From positions 55,547 through 119,546 of the forward strand of contig JAGBFB010000042.1 in the NCBI GenBank assembly GCA_017936665.1: a stretch of DNA of 64,000 nucleotides, given 5' to 3'. The position numbers and the translations under genes were made by a program. The notes under the pieces are model-generated. The model was given only the letters and a program-made list of their open reading frames with translations, was not told where the DNA came from and did not search any database. Shown piece by piece: positions 8,474 through 16,299 of the stretch. The first letter of the stretch is position 1. Each line of letters starts with the position of its first letter. This DNA is from Spirochaetaceae bacterium (GTDB taxonomy: Bacteria; Spirochaetota; Spirochaetia; Treponematales; Treponemataceae).

Positions 8474-9601
8474 TTATCGTTTATCGTAATTATTTTCAAT
8501 CCAATTACGATATTCTCCAGATAAAATATTATCAATCCAATCTGTATTTTTTAAGTACCATTTAATTGTATGTAGTAATCCTTCTTCAAAAGTAACTTTA
8601 CGTTGCCAGCCAAGTTCTTTTTTGATTTTGGTACAATCAATGGCATATCGTCTATCATGACCTGGACGATCTTTTACAAATGTGATAGTTTTTTCAACAT
8701 CGTTTTTTGAAAGACCTAATTCATTAGCTTCTAATTTAATAATCTCTTTTAACAGTTTTATATTTGTCCATTCATTTTCACCACCGATGTTATATTTTTC
8801 ACCAGTTTTTCCATTTTTAATAATTAACCAAACTGCTCTGTTATGATCTTCAACATAAACCCAGTCTCGAATGTTTAATCCATCACCGTATACTGGAAGT
8901 TTTTTGCCAGTTTTTATATTATTAATCATCAAAGGTAGTAATTTTTCAGGGAATTGATATGGTCCATAATTGTTTGTACAGTTTGACAAAGTAATAGGTA
9001 ATCCATAAGTATGATAATATGCCATAACTAAGTGATCACTTGATGCCTTACTTGATGAATAAGGACTTCGTGGGTCATAAGGAGTGGTTTCTGTAAAATA
9101 TCCAGTATCGCCAAGAGAACCGTAAACTTCATCAGTTGAAATATGATGAAATAACACATCGTTTCGTATAGTACCGTCCTCGTTTTTCCAATAATTTTTT
9201 GCTAAATCTAATAAATTGAAAGTTCCCATAACATTTGTTTTTACAAATGCTTCAGGTCCTAAAATAGAACGGTCTACATGACTTTCTGCAGCAAAATGCA
9301 CAATTGTATCGATATGGTATTTTTTTAATATAGCATCTATTGCTGGTCCATCACAAATATCAACTTTCTCAAAAAAATATCTTTGATTTTCTTTTGAAAT
9401 CAAACCATTTTTTACTGCAAGTTCGCCATATTTTTCATCAACATCTTTTAAACTTTCTGCGTTTCCAGCATAAGTTAAGCAGTCTACATTGATAATTTTA
9501 CCAGAAAAACCACTTTCATCTGAAAACATAAAGTGAATAAAGTTACAACCTATAAAACCAGCTCCACCAGTTACTAAAATATTTGTTAATTTTCTTGTCA
9601 T
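8474..9601 (-). CDS. rfbB: dTDP-glucose 4,6-dehydratase
   Basis: The 375-residue protein is a short-chain dehydrogenase/reductase with the NAD-binding motif TGGAGFIG near the N-terminus. It also has STDEVYG and the catalytic YSSSKASSDH (Tyr-x3-Lys), followed by CTNNYGPYQFPEKL, all typical of RmlB/RfbB. It converts dTDP-glucose to dTDP-4-keto-6-deoxyglucose, the second step of dTDP-L-rhamnose synthesis in the cytoplasm. It follows rfbD by 16 bases and precedes the wzi-like gene by 9 bases. With rfbA, rfbC and rfbD it forms a complete pathway. Confidence 0.95.
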   Translation of the reverse strand: MTRKLTNILVTGGAGFIGCNFIHFMFSDESGFSGKIINVDCLTYAGNAESLKDVDEKYGELAVKNGLISKENQRYFFEKVDICDGPAIDAILKKYHIDTIVHFAAESHVDRSILGPEAFVKTNVMGTFNLLDLAKNYWKNEDGTIRNDVLFHHISTDEVYGSLGDTGYFTETTPYDPRSPYSSSKASSDHLVMAYYHTYGLPITLSNCTNNYGPYQFPEKLLPLMINNIKTGKKLPVYGDGLNIRDWVYVEDHNRAVWLIIKNGKTGEKYNIGGENEWTNIKLLKEIIKLEANELGLSKNDVEKTITFVKDRPGHDRRYAIDCTKIKKELGWQRKVTFEEGLLHTIKWYLKNTDWIDNILSGEYRNWIENNYDKR

Positions 9602-9617
9602 AATAAAAATCCTTTAT

Positions 9618-10505
9618 TTATTGTATATTCTTAATAAATTCTTCCAAGTTTTGTTTCCATTCAGGAAGAGTAATGTTCAAATTCTTCATCAATTTATCTT
9701 TACTTAATACAGAATAAGCCGGACGTTTTGCTTTTACAGGATATTCTTCTGTTGTACAAGGATTTACAACGCAATTTCCTGTAATTTTTCCATATTTTAC
9801 ACCCAAAAGATGTATTTCTTTTGCAAATTCAAACCAAGAAGTTTGTCCTAAATCAGTACAATGATAAATTCCTGTTGGTATTTCACTTGTTTCTGATTTA
9901 GTTATAAGAGTACAAATTACATTTGCTAAATTTTCTGCATTTGTAGGTGTTCCAAATTGATCATTTACTACAGAAATTTTATCTTTTGTATTCATTAAAT
10001 TTATCATTGTAAATACAAAATTTTTACCGTAATGTCCATATAACCATGCGGTTCTTAAAATATAACTTGCTTCTGGAATTGTTTCTAAAACAGCTTTTTC
10101 CCCATCAGCTTTTGTTTCTCCATAAACACCCAATGGTTTGTAATTCATATCTTCTGTATAAGGACTTGTTGCAGTTCCATCAAATACATAATCTGTAGAA
10201 ATATGAATCATTTTTGCACCTAGTTCTTTACATAACGTTGAAATGTTCTTAGGTCCTAAAGTGTTTAATTTTGTAGCAAGTTCAATATCTTCTTCTGCTT
10301 TATCTACAGCAGTATATGCTGCACAGTTAACAATCCAATTTATTTTTTTATTTGCATCATCATATTTTGAAACAAAAGATTTTAGACTTTGATAATCTGT
10401 AATATCAACTTCTCGGGCAGTTCCAACCCAATCAAAATTATTTTTATCAAATTGCTTTGAAACTTCAGTTCCTAACATTCCTTTACAACCAATTAACCAA
10501 ATCAT
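9618..10505 (-). CDS. rfbD: dTDP-4-dehydrorhamnose reductase
   Basis: This 295-residue reductase starts MIWLIGCKGMLG and contains NCAAYTAVDKAEED, STDYVFDG, YGETKADGEKAV (Tyr-x3-Lys) and RTAWLYG, all diagnostic for RmlD. It performs the last step of dTDP-L-rhamnose synthesis using NAD(P)H. The start at 10505 overlaps the rfbC stop codon as ATGA, which suggests translational coupling. A TTG nine bases further upstream is possible but has no better ribosome site. Confidence 0.94.
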   Translation of the reverse strand: MIWLIGCKGMLGTEVSKQFDKNNFDWVGTAREVDITDYQSLKSFVSKYDDANKKINWIVNCAAYTAVDKAEEDIELATKLNTLGPKNISTLCKELGAKMIHISTDYVFDGTATSPYTEDMNYKPLGVYGETKADGEKAVLETIPEASYILRTAWLYGHYGKNFVFTMINLMNTKDKISVVNDQFGTPTNAENLANVICTLITKSETSEIPTGIYHCTDLGQTSWFEFAKEIHLLGVKYGKITGNCVVNPCTTEEYPVKAKRPAYSVLSKDKLMKNLNITLPEWKQNLEEFIKNIQ

Positions 10506-11101
10506 TTTATCCAAACTCCATTTAAATCAAAATAATTATTTTCAAATGAAAACGCTGGGTGTTTTGTGTCTTTTTCTGATAAAAGAGGTTTTACATCTGG
10601 TGCAACAGTAGTCCAATCAATTCCAATAGTTGAATCATTCCACATCAAACCACCTTCATCTTCTGGATGATAAAAATCAGTACATTTATATGCAAAAATT
10701 GCAGTATCAGATAAAACATAAAAACCATGAGCAAAACCTTCTGGAACATAAAACTGATTTTGTTTTTCACTATCTAAAATTACACCGTAATATTGTCCAA
10801 AAGTAGGGGAATTTTTTCTTAAATCCACAGCCACATCATAAACTTTACCAACAACACAGCGAACTAACTTTCCTTGAGGATGATTTTTTTGAAAATGCAT
10901 TCCTCTTAAAATTCCTTTTGTAGAAAAAGATTGATTATCTTGAACAAATTTCATTTTTAAACCTGCATCAAAAAAATCTTTTTCGCTATAAGATTCAAAA
11001 AAATAACCTCTTGAATCTCCAAAAATTTTTGGCTGAATTTCAAATAAGCCGGTTATTGTCTTTCCATTTTTTGCAACACATTCTTTGAAATTAAATGGCA
11101 T
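10502..11101 (-). CDS. rfbC: dTDP-4-dehydrorhamnose 3,5-epimerase
   Basis: This 199-residue cupin enzyme has the RmlC signatures KIFGDSRGYFFESY, QDNQSFSTKGILRGMHFQ (catalytic His), GKVYDVAVDLRKNSPTFGQY and FYVPEGFAHGFYVLSD. It epimerises C3 and C5 of dTDP-4-keto-6-deoxyglucose. It overlaps the rfbA stop codon by one base (TAATG) and rfbD by four bases, so the three genes are tightly coupled. The length is slightly above the usual 180-190 residues. Confidence 0.95.
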   Translation of the reverse strand: MPFNFKECVAKNGKTITGLFEIQPKIFGDSRGYFFESYSEKDFFDAGLKMKFVQDNQSFSTKGILRGMHFQKNHPQGKLVRCVVGKVYDVAVDLRKNSPTFGQYYGVILDSEKQNQFYVPEGFAHGFYVLSDTAIFAYKCTDFYHPEDEGGLMWNDSTIGIDWTTVAPDVKPLLSEKDTKHPAFSFENNYFDLNGVWIK

Positions 11102-11985
11102 TATTTCCCATCCTTAAAATTTGCAATATATTTTAGATATTCACCATATTCAGTTTTATATGATAAAGCAAGATTTAAAAGTTGCTCTTTGTTAATCCAA
11201 CCATTTCTGTATGAAATTTCTTCAATGCATGATACATACATCCCCTGTCGTTTTTGAATAGTAGCAATAAAATTTGATGCTTCAAGTAAACCGTCATAAG
11301 TTCCTGTATCAAGCCAAGCCATTCCTCTTCCAAGTAATTCGACAGAAAGTTCTTTGCGAGATAAATATTCATTATTTATAGAAGTAATTTCAATTTCACC
11401 TCTAGCAGATGGTTTTACATTTTCAGCGATTTTTACAACTTCATTTGAATAAAAATATAAACCAGGAACAGCATAATTTGATTTTGGTTCAGTAGGTTTT
11501 TCTTCAATTCCTAAAACCTTTCCAGATTCATCAAATTCAACAACCCCATAAGAAGTAGGGTCTTTTACCATATAACCAAAGATTACGCTACCGTTTCCTG
11601 ATTCTACAGTTTTTCTTGCACGTTTTAATGTTGATGTAAAACTTTGCCCATAAAAAATATTGTCACCAAGAACAAGTGCAACTGAATCATCTTTAATAAA
11701 TTCTTTTCCAATTATAAAAGCATCTGCTAGTCCGCGAGGTTTATCTTGAATTGCATATTCAAATTTCATTCCAAGCCAAGAACCATCTCCAAAAAGTTCT
11801 TTAAATAAAACAATATCTCGTGGTGTTGAAATAATCAAAACCTCATTAATACCTGCTAACATCAATACAGAAAGAGGGTAGTAAATCATAGGTTTATCAT
11901 ACAAAGGTAGAATTTGTTTTGAAACAGCCTTTGTTATTGGATAAAGGCGAGTTCCAGAACCACCTGCTAAAATAATTCCTTTCAT
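11101..11985 (-). CDS. rfbA: Glucose-1-phosphate thymidylyltransferase
   Basis: The 294-residue protein starts [20 protein letters not shown], the nucleotide-binding loop of RmlA. It continues with [34 protein letters not shown] and [19 protein letters not shown], which are full-length RmlA landmarks. It makes dTDP-glucose from dTTP and glucose-1-phosphate, the committed step for rhamnose. It is the first gene of the long minus-strand operon, preceded by AGGAGTAACT and the promoter at 12.01-12.04 kb. Confidence 0.95.
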   Translation of the reverse strand: MKGIILAGGSGTRLYPITKAVSKQILPLYDKPMIYYPLSVLMLAGINEVLIISTPRDIVLFKELFGDGSWLGMKFEYAIQDKPRGLADAFIIGKEFIKDDSVALVLGDNIFYGQSFTSTLKRARKTVESGNGSVIFGYMVKDPTSYGVVEFDESGKVLGIEEKPTEPKSNYAVPGLYFYSNEVVKIAENVKPSARGEIEITSINNEYLSRKELSVELLGRGMAWLDTGTYDGLLEASNFIATIQKRQGMYVSCIEEISYRNGWINKEQLLNLALSYKTEYGEYLKYIANFKDGK

Positions 11986-12010
11986 AGTTACTCCTAGTAA
12001 AAACTATTTA

Positions 12011-12039
12011 ATTCTAATATATGTTTTCTTTTTTGTAAA
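12011..12039 (-). promoter_or_regulatory. Promoter of the rfbACDB-wzi-wzz-permease operon
   Basis: Read on the minus strand, TTTACA (12034-12039) and TAGAAT (12011-12016) are separated by exactly 17 bases, each matching the sigma-70 consensus at five of six positions. The start point would lie about 20 bases before the rfbA ribosome site. No other promoter of this quality is visible down to the terminator at 1.1 kb, which supports one ten-gene transcript. Confidence 0.7.
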
Positions 12040-12196
12040 GAAATATAGAATACTATAAATTTATAAAGTAGTTTTTTGAAAAAAAATTAAAAAAATTTTA
12101 TTTTTTTTCAAATTTTTTCTTTAAAATTGAATTTTGTTTCAATAATAAATATGTTAGGCCGTATGGCTTGTACGTAATAAAAATTGAGGTGATACT

Positions 12197-12901
12197 ATGT
12201 TAAAAGTAACTTCTCAACGGTGTTATTTGCCAGCAAGCAAAACACCATTTGTTATTCGTTCATATTGTAGTGATACAATTGAAGTGAACGAATTAATCGA
12301 CATTATGGCAACAGGTAGAACAACGTTGTCAAAAACGGATATAGAAGCAGTAATGCGTCTATTATTTGAAGAAGTGCAGGATTTAATCTGTAAGGGGTAT
12401 TATGTAAAAACTCCAATTGGAAATTTATATCTTAATACAAGTGGTTCTCTTGTAACTGAAGATGAACCATTTTGTCCAAATGATATGAATAACAATCATG
12501 AAATTAAATTACATTACAGAAATAATCCTGAACTTGAAGAATTATGTGTTAAAAATGCTAAATATGAACGTATTGAAAAACTAACACTTAATTCTCCAAA
12601 AATTAGTTTAGTTGAATGCATTGGTAATAAAGATTTATCAAAATTAAAAGCAGGCGATGCTATCATAATAAAAGGTAAACGCCTAAATTTTAAGAAAGAT
12701 GAAGAATTTAATGGTGTATTACTAAAAAATGAAACTGATTCATATTTATTACCTGAATACAGTTTAATAAAACCTAGTATGATTATTGCCCAGTTACCCA
12801 AAGATATAAAAACTGGTAATTATGAAATTAGTGTTTGTTCAACTAGATTAACAAAAGAAGTAAAAGAAAATACTTATAGTGAAATGATTACAATAATTTA
12901 A
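12197..12901 (+). CDS. HU-like DNA-binding protein with C-terminal DUF4469-like domain
   Basis: In this 234-residue protein residues 1-110 resemble the HU/IHF-like family. There is an N-terminal helical segment with VNELIDIMATGRTTLSKTDIEAVMRLLFEEVQDLICKG-type spacing, then VKTPIGNLYLNTSGSL, the beta-arm region. Residues 125-234 form a second beta-rich domain (AGDAIIIKGKRLNF) like the DUF4469/Ig-like domain seen after such HU domains. It is likely a nucleoid-associated or regulatory protein. It is transcribed divergently from the rhamnose/capsule operon and preceded by GAGGTGAT, so it could influence that operon; this is inference. It ends at a large hairpin. Confidence 0.72.
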   Translation: MLKVTSQRCYLPASKTPFVIRSYCSDTIEVNELIDIMATGRTTLSKTDIEAVMRLLFEEVQDLICKGYYVKTPIGNLYLNTSGSLVTEDEPFCPNDMNNNHEIKLHYRNNPELEELCVKNAKYERIEKLTLNSPKISLVECIGNKDLSKLKAGDAIIIKGKRLNFKKDEEFNGVLLKNETDSYLLPEYSLIKPSMIIAQLPKDIKTGNYEISVCSTRLTKEVKENTYSEMITII

Positions 12902-12922
12902 TACATAAGTATTTTTTTTATT

Positions 12923-13006
12923 GAGGCTGTCTAATAAGTTATGTCATTCCAGAATCAAGTTTAGGATGACACTGTAATCAATACTTATTAGCCAGCCTTT
13001 TTTTAT
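12923..13006. terminator. Hairpin terminator with a nested palindrome, between HU-like gene and galE
   Basis: The outer arms AGGCTGTCTAATAAGT and ACTTATTAGCCAGCCT pair with a single mismatch and are followed by a T-run, so this should stop transcription of the HU-like gene. The loop holds a second palindrome. The AT-rich DNA from 13007 to 13143 contains nothing else I can identify. Confidence 0.8.
12942..12971. repeat. Dispersed palindromic repeat (TGTCATTCC ... GGATGACA)
   Basis: A 30-bp imperfect palindrome begins TGTCATTCC and ends GGATGACA and sits inside the loop of the larger hairpin. A related unit (GTCAT ... ATGAC around a TGCTGAA/TTCAGCA stem) occurs at 42461-42494, in the same position inside another terminator. 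This looks like a small mobile or REP-like palindromic family. Confidence 0.6.
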
Positions 13007-13143
13007 TAAAATTTATTGCAAAAATAAAAAATTAATATATTAGAAAAATTAAATTAACAAATTAAAAAATAAAGTTATCAAAATTAACAATTTTTAAAAA
13101 TTAAGTTAAAAAATATGAATTATTAAGTTTGTAATTTTCATTA

Positions 13144-14121
13144 TTAAACTTGATAATTCTTTAAATATGCATCCCAAGTTGTTTTTATGATAGTTTCCAT
13201 ATTAGAATATTTTGATTTCCAACCTAAAATTTCAAAGGCTTGTTTTGAAGTTGCGTATAATTCTGATGGATCACCTGGTCGACGCTCTATAATTTTTGCA
13301 TCAATAGGTTTTCCAGTAATTTTTCGAGCAATATCAATCACTTCTTTTACAGATGTTCCAACTTCAGACCCTAAATTTAGTTTTAAATTTGTATTATTTT
13401 TTGCAATATAGTCTAATGCTTTAACATGAGCATCTGATAAGTCTGTTACATGAACATAATCTCTAATACATGTTCCATCTGGAGTATCATAATCATCCCC
13501 AAAAACAGACATTTGTTTTCTTATACCACATGCTGTTTCCATTACAACAGGAATAAGGTTAGCAGGATTTTGTTCAAGACCAGAAAGTTCACCATCAACA
13601 TCGTAGCCAGCAGCATTAAAATAGCGTAGGGCAGCGTAGTTAATTCCTTTTAGTTTTGAATACCATTCAAGATAATCTTCGATAGATAATTTTGTAAATC
13701 CATAATAATTTTCTGGATTTTTAGGATGATTTTCGTCAATTGGAAAATATTGTGGATTTCCATAAATATCAGCTGATGATGCAAAAATAATATTTTTACA
13801 ATTATATTTTATTGATGAATTTAATACATTTAATGTACCATTAATATTATTTTCAGAATATTTTTCTGGAAAAATCATTGATTCACCAACAGCCTTACAT
13901 GCAGCAAGATGAATACAAGCTTCAAATCCTAATGAAAAAGCAGAATTTAAATCAGACTTAGATAAAATATCACCCTTAATAAAATTATTTTGTTCAAATA
14001 AATTTTGTTTTAACCCAGTTGAAAGATTATCAAATACTGTTACTTCATGTCTTTGTCTATTTAAGGCTTTTACAACATGACTTCCAATATATCCAGCACC
14101 ACCGATTACGAGGAGTTTAAT
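13144..14121 (-). CDS. galE: UDP-glucose 4-epimerase, apparent ATT start codon
   Basis: The 325-residue protein begins (I/M)KLLVIGGAGYIGSH, includes HLAACKAVGESM, ASSADIYG, YYGFTKLSIEDYL (Tyr-x3-Lys), LRYFNAAGYD and GTCIRDYVHVTDL, and has the normal GalE length. It interconverts UDP-glucose and UDP-galactose in the cytoplasm. The reading frame upstream of the first ATG (13878) is fully conserved GalE sequence, so that ATG is internal. No ATG, GTG or TTG occurs between the upstream stop codon and the Rossmann motif. The codon at the expected start is ATT, seven bases after AAAGGAG. It is either a rare ATT start, a start-codon mutation or a sequence error. It lies downstream of the ATPase/TOPRIM pair and may have its own weak promoter (14138-14167). 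Confidence 0.9.
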   Translation of the reverse strand: MKLLVIGGAGYIGSHVVKALNRQRHEVTVFDNLSTGLKQNLFEQNNFIKGDILSKSDLNSAFSLGFEACIHLAACKAVGESMIFPEKYSENNINGTLNVLNSSIKYNCKNIIFASSADIYGNPQYFPIDENHPKNPENYYGFTKLSIEDYLEWYSKLKGINYAALRYFNAAGYDVDGELSGLEQNPANLIPVVMETACGIRKQMSVFGDDYDTPDGTCIRDYVHVTDLSDAHVKALDYIAKNNTNLKLNLGSEVGTSVKEVIDIARKITGKPIDAKIIERRPGDPSELYATSKQAFEILGWKSKYSNMETIIKTTWDAYLKNYQV

Positions 14122-14228
14122 AAGATAGCTCCTTTTGTTTATAAAAATTAAAATTGTAAGTTTTCAAAAATATAACAAAACAGAATTAAGTAAATGTTAT
14201 ACCATTATCATAATATTGAAAATTTAGT

Positions 14229-15020
14229 TTATTTATACATATACTCATAAATGAATAAGGGAAAAGAATTTAATATAGAAATTTCTGATCTAGGTTGTAC
14301 ATATTTTAAAAGTTGATTTTCAAAAATTTTTTGTTGTGAAACAGATTCGTTTGTTTTTGGGAAAGAAATTTCATTTGTACAAAGATAATTTGCTTTTTTT
14401 ACATTCATATCCAGAAGATAATTCCAATTTTTTTTAACAATATTTATACATTTTTCATCATTAGGAACATTTAATAATAATGTTTTTTTGTTAATTCTAA
14501 AAGTAATAAAATCAAGATTTTTATAGAAAGACTCATTATTTAGTTTTTCTTTAAATTTTTTTCCTAAAGAAATAGGTGTTGTATAATAGAAATAATCATT
14601 ATCAGGAAGTTCCTTTTTTGCGTAAGAAATTGATTCCACCATTGGATAATTTATAAAAAGTTTTCCATAATCAGAAGATTCATCATTAAAAAATTGTAAC
14701 ATTTCTTTTATTTGTTTATCTGATAATTCTTGATTAGTATTATTATGACTATCATAATCAAAAAATAAATATATTTCAGAAAAATCTGAACGACATTCTA
14801 TTTCATTTAATGGATTATCCTTATCTTTTACTAATTTCTTTTTTAATATTGTAATTATATCCTCAGGAAAATCACTTTGAGTCATTTGTTTATAAAGATT
14901 ATATATATTATTATTGTATGAACAAATTCTAGTTTCTTTTTTATTAGAGAAATATAAAAACTCTAGTGTTTTAAAAAGAGTAGGCTCCCTATTTGCACCT
15001 TCAAAAACAAATAGAATCAT
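14229..15020 (-). CDS. TOPRIM/RloB-like putative nuclease, partner of the upstream ATPase
   Basis: The 263-residue protein starts MILFVFEGANREP, placing Glu7 in the hydrophobic-strand-EG context of TOPRIM domains. The later stretch IYLFFDYDSH gives the matching Asp88-x-Asp90. This Glu plus DxD pattern is shared by RloB-, OLD- and DUF4435-type nucleases. The remainder is not recognisable to me. It overlaps the ATPase gene by four bases (ATGA), so the two are co-translated. Paired ATPase/TOPRIM genes are known from AbiL-like, PARIS and OLD-type phage defence, and I infer a similar role. Function could also be an unrelated DNA repair activity. Confidence 0.6.
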   Translation of the reverse strand: MILFVFEGANREPTLFKTLEFLYFSNKKETRICSYNNNIYNLYKQMTQSDFPEDIITILKKKLVKDKDNPLNEIECRSDFSEIYLFFDYDSHNNTNQELSDKQIKEMLQFFNDESSDYGKLFINYPMVESISYAKKELPDNDYFYYTTPISLGKKFKEKLNNESFYKNLDFITFRINKKTLLLNVPNDEKCINIVKKNWNYLLDMNVKKANYLCTNEISFPKTNESVSQQKIFENQLLKYVQPRSEISILNSFPLFIYEYMYK

Positions 15021-16117
15021 ATTTCAAAAGCACCACCTCTATAAAGTTTTTCTATATTGTGACCTTCTCTCAACTCTTTATCTGTAGAATCACATAAAGC
15101 TTTTATTTCATTATTATTTAAAATAAAATTACAATCTGGTCGTAACAAATCGTTTGTCATTAAAAAAGTATTATGAGAGGATAAAAAAAGTTGGCAATCC
15201 TGCTTAAATAATTCCTTACAAACATCAAAAGAAAGTTTAAAATGATAAAACGCATCAAATTCATCAATAAAAACAAAAGATGATTTATTCATATGTTTTA
15301 TCCAAAAAAATAAAAGTGTTAAGGAATGTGTACCTGTAGAAGCAATTAAATTAAATACCTGAGGGACACCTTTTATATATACCCTAAGAACCTTATCACC
15401 TAAATTAGGAGTTACAAAATCAAAATGTTGGTTACTTACTTTTTCTAAAAAATGTGAAAATTCTTTCAAAAGATTATTGCGTATAATATATTCATCAAGA
15501 ATATAAATATTAGTTTCTAAACCAATAAATTCTTTTTCTTCTAAACTTCTAAACCACAACATTGAATTAACAAAATTTTGTAATTTTATCAGATAATTAT
15601 TTTCGTTTAATGGATAAGATGTAAGTAAAAAATTAATTATAGATACATTATTTGCATTTTTAGAAAGATTCTGTTTTATATGTTCTTCCATTGGAAATAC
15701 AGATAAATCAATTTCAAAAGTACCCATTCGACGATTAAAAATTTGCTTATTTTCCACAATTAACTTTTCTTCTTGTAATGTACCTCGAGAATCTTTTGAA
15801 TAAATATAGTCAACAGTTTGATTATCAAAAATAAAAGTGTATTCAAAAGTTAATAATTTAGATTGACCACTTGCATAAGCATAATTAGCTAAATAAGTTG
15901 GACTTTTAAACTTTTGAGTTAAATGATAAACAATATCAAACATAGCAAGACTAAAATTGCTTTTACCACAACCATTTTGTCCATAAAGAATTCCATTTTT
16001 TACAATATTGTTTTTTATTGCAAAAGTATTAAAATCATAATTACGCGTTCGTGTTAAATTGATTTCTATTCTCTTATCGAAACCTCTAAAATTTGTAACA
16101 GCAAATTTAGCAAGCAT
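15017..16117 (-). CDS. AAA/ABC-type ATPase of a two-gene putative defence system
   Basis: The 366-residue protein has a RecF/OLD-like N-terminus (MLAKFAVTNFRGFDKRIEINL). The Walker A is GQNGCGKSN (residues 46-54), the signature-like region is ASTGTHSLTLLF (259-270), the Walker B is FVFIDEFD with Asp285-Glu286, and the switch His315 lies in LFLSSHNTFLM. This is the AAA_15/AAA_21 architecture of stand-alone ATPases in anti-phage systems. It has its own promoter 30-60 bases upstream and ribosome site AAGAGG, and overlaps the TOPRIM-like gene. Size and partner resemble AbiLi/AriA, but identity to either family was not tested. Confidence 0.75.
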   Translation of the reverse strand: MLAKFAVTNFRGFDKRIEINLTRTRNYDFNTFAIKNNIVKNGILYGQNGCGKSNFSLAMFDIVYHLTQKFKSPTYLANYAYASGQSKLLTFEYTFIFDNQTVDYIYSKDSRGTLQEEKLIVENKQIFNRRMGTFEIDLSVFPMEEHIKQNLSKNANNVSIINFLLTSYPLNENNYLIKLQNFVNSMLWFRSLEEKEFIGLETNIYILDEYIIRNNLLKEFSHFLEKVSNQHFDFVTPNLGDKVLRVYIKGVPQVFNLIASTGTHSLTLLFFWIKHMNKSSFVFIDEFDAFYHFKLSFDVCKELFKQDCQLFLSSHNTFLMTNDLLRPDCNFILNNNEIKALCDSTDKELREGHNIEKLYRGGAFEI

Positions 16118-16145
16118 AGTATCAACCTCTTAAGTATTTACACCT

Positions 16146-16174
16146 ATTATCGACAAAATATATAAAAAAATCAA
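16146..16174 (-). promoter_or_regulatory. Promoter of the ATPase/TOPRIM operon
   Basis: On the minus strand TTGATT (16169-16174) and GATAAT (16146-16151) are separated by 17 bases. The ATPase ATG follows about 30 bases downstream. This gives the pair transcription independent of the polysaccharide operon that ends just upstream. Confidence 0.65.
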
Positions 16175-16179
16175 GCATT

Positions 16180-16198
16180 GCCGTAATTTTTTTACGGC
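16180..16198. repeat. Short perfect inverted repeat next to the defence-type promoter
   Basis: GCCGTAA and TTACGGC form a seven-base-pair stem with a five-base T loop, only six bases upstream of the -35 element. It may be a weak terminator for the upstream membrane-protein gene or an operator for the ATPase/TOPRIM promoter. Confidence 0.5.
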
Positions 16199-16299
16199 AT
16201 AATAATAAAAACTTAAAAATATAAAAATAATTATAAAAAAAAGATACAAAATTTGTAAAATTTTTAATGATTCAAAAAATCAAATATACGAAAGATTTT

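Noticed and set aside
13144..13878. galE as a truncated 244-residue gene starting at its first ATG
   Set aside because: The frame continues upstream with the complete, conserved NAD-binding N-terminus, so the gene is full length and the first ATG is internal.
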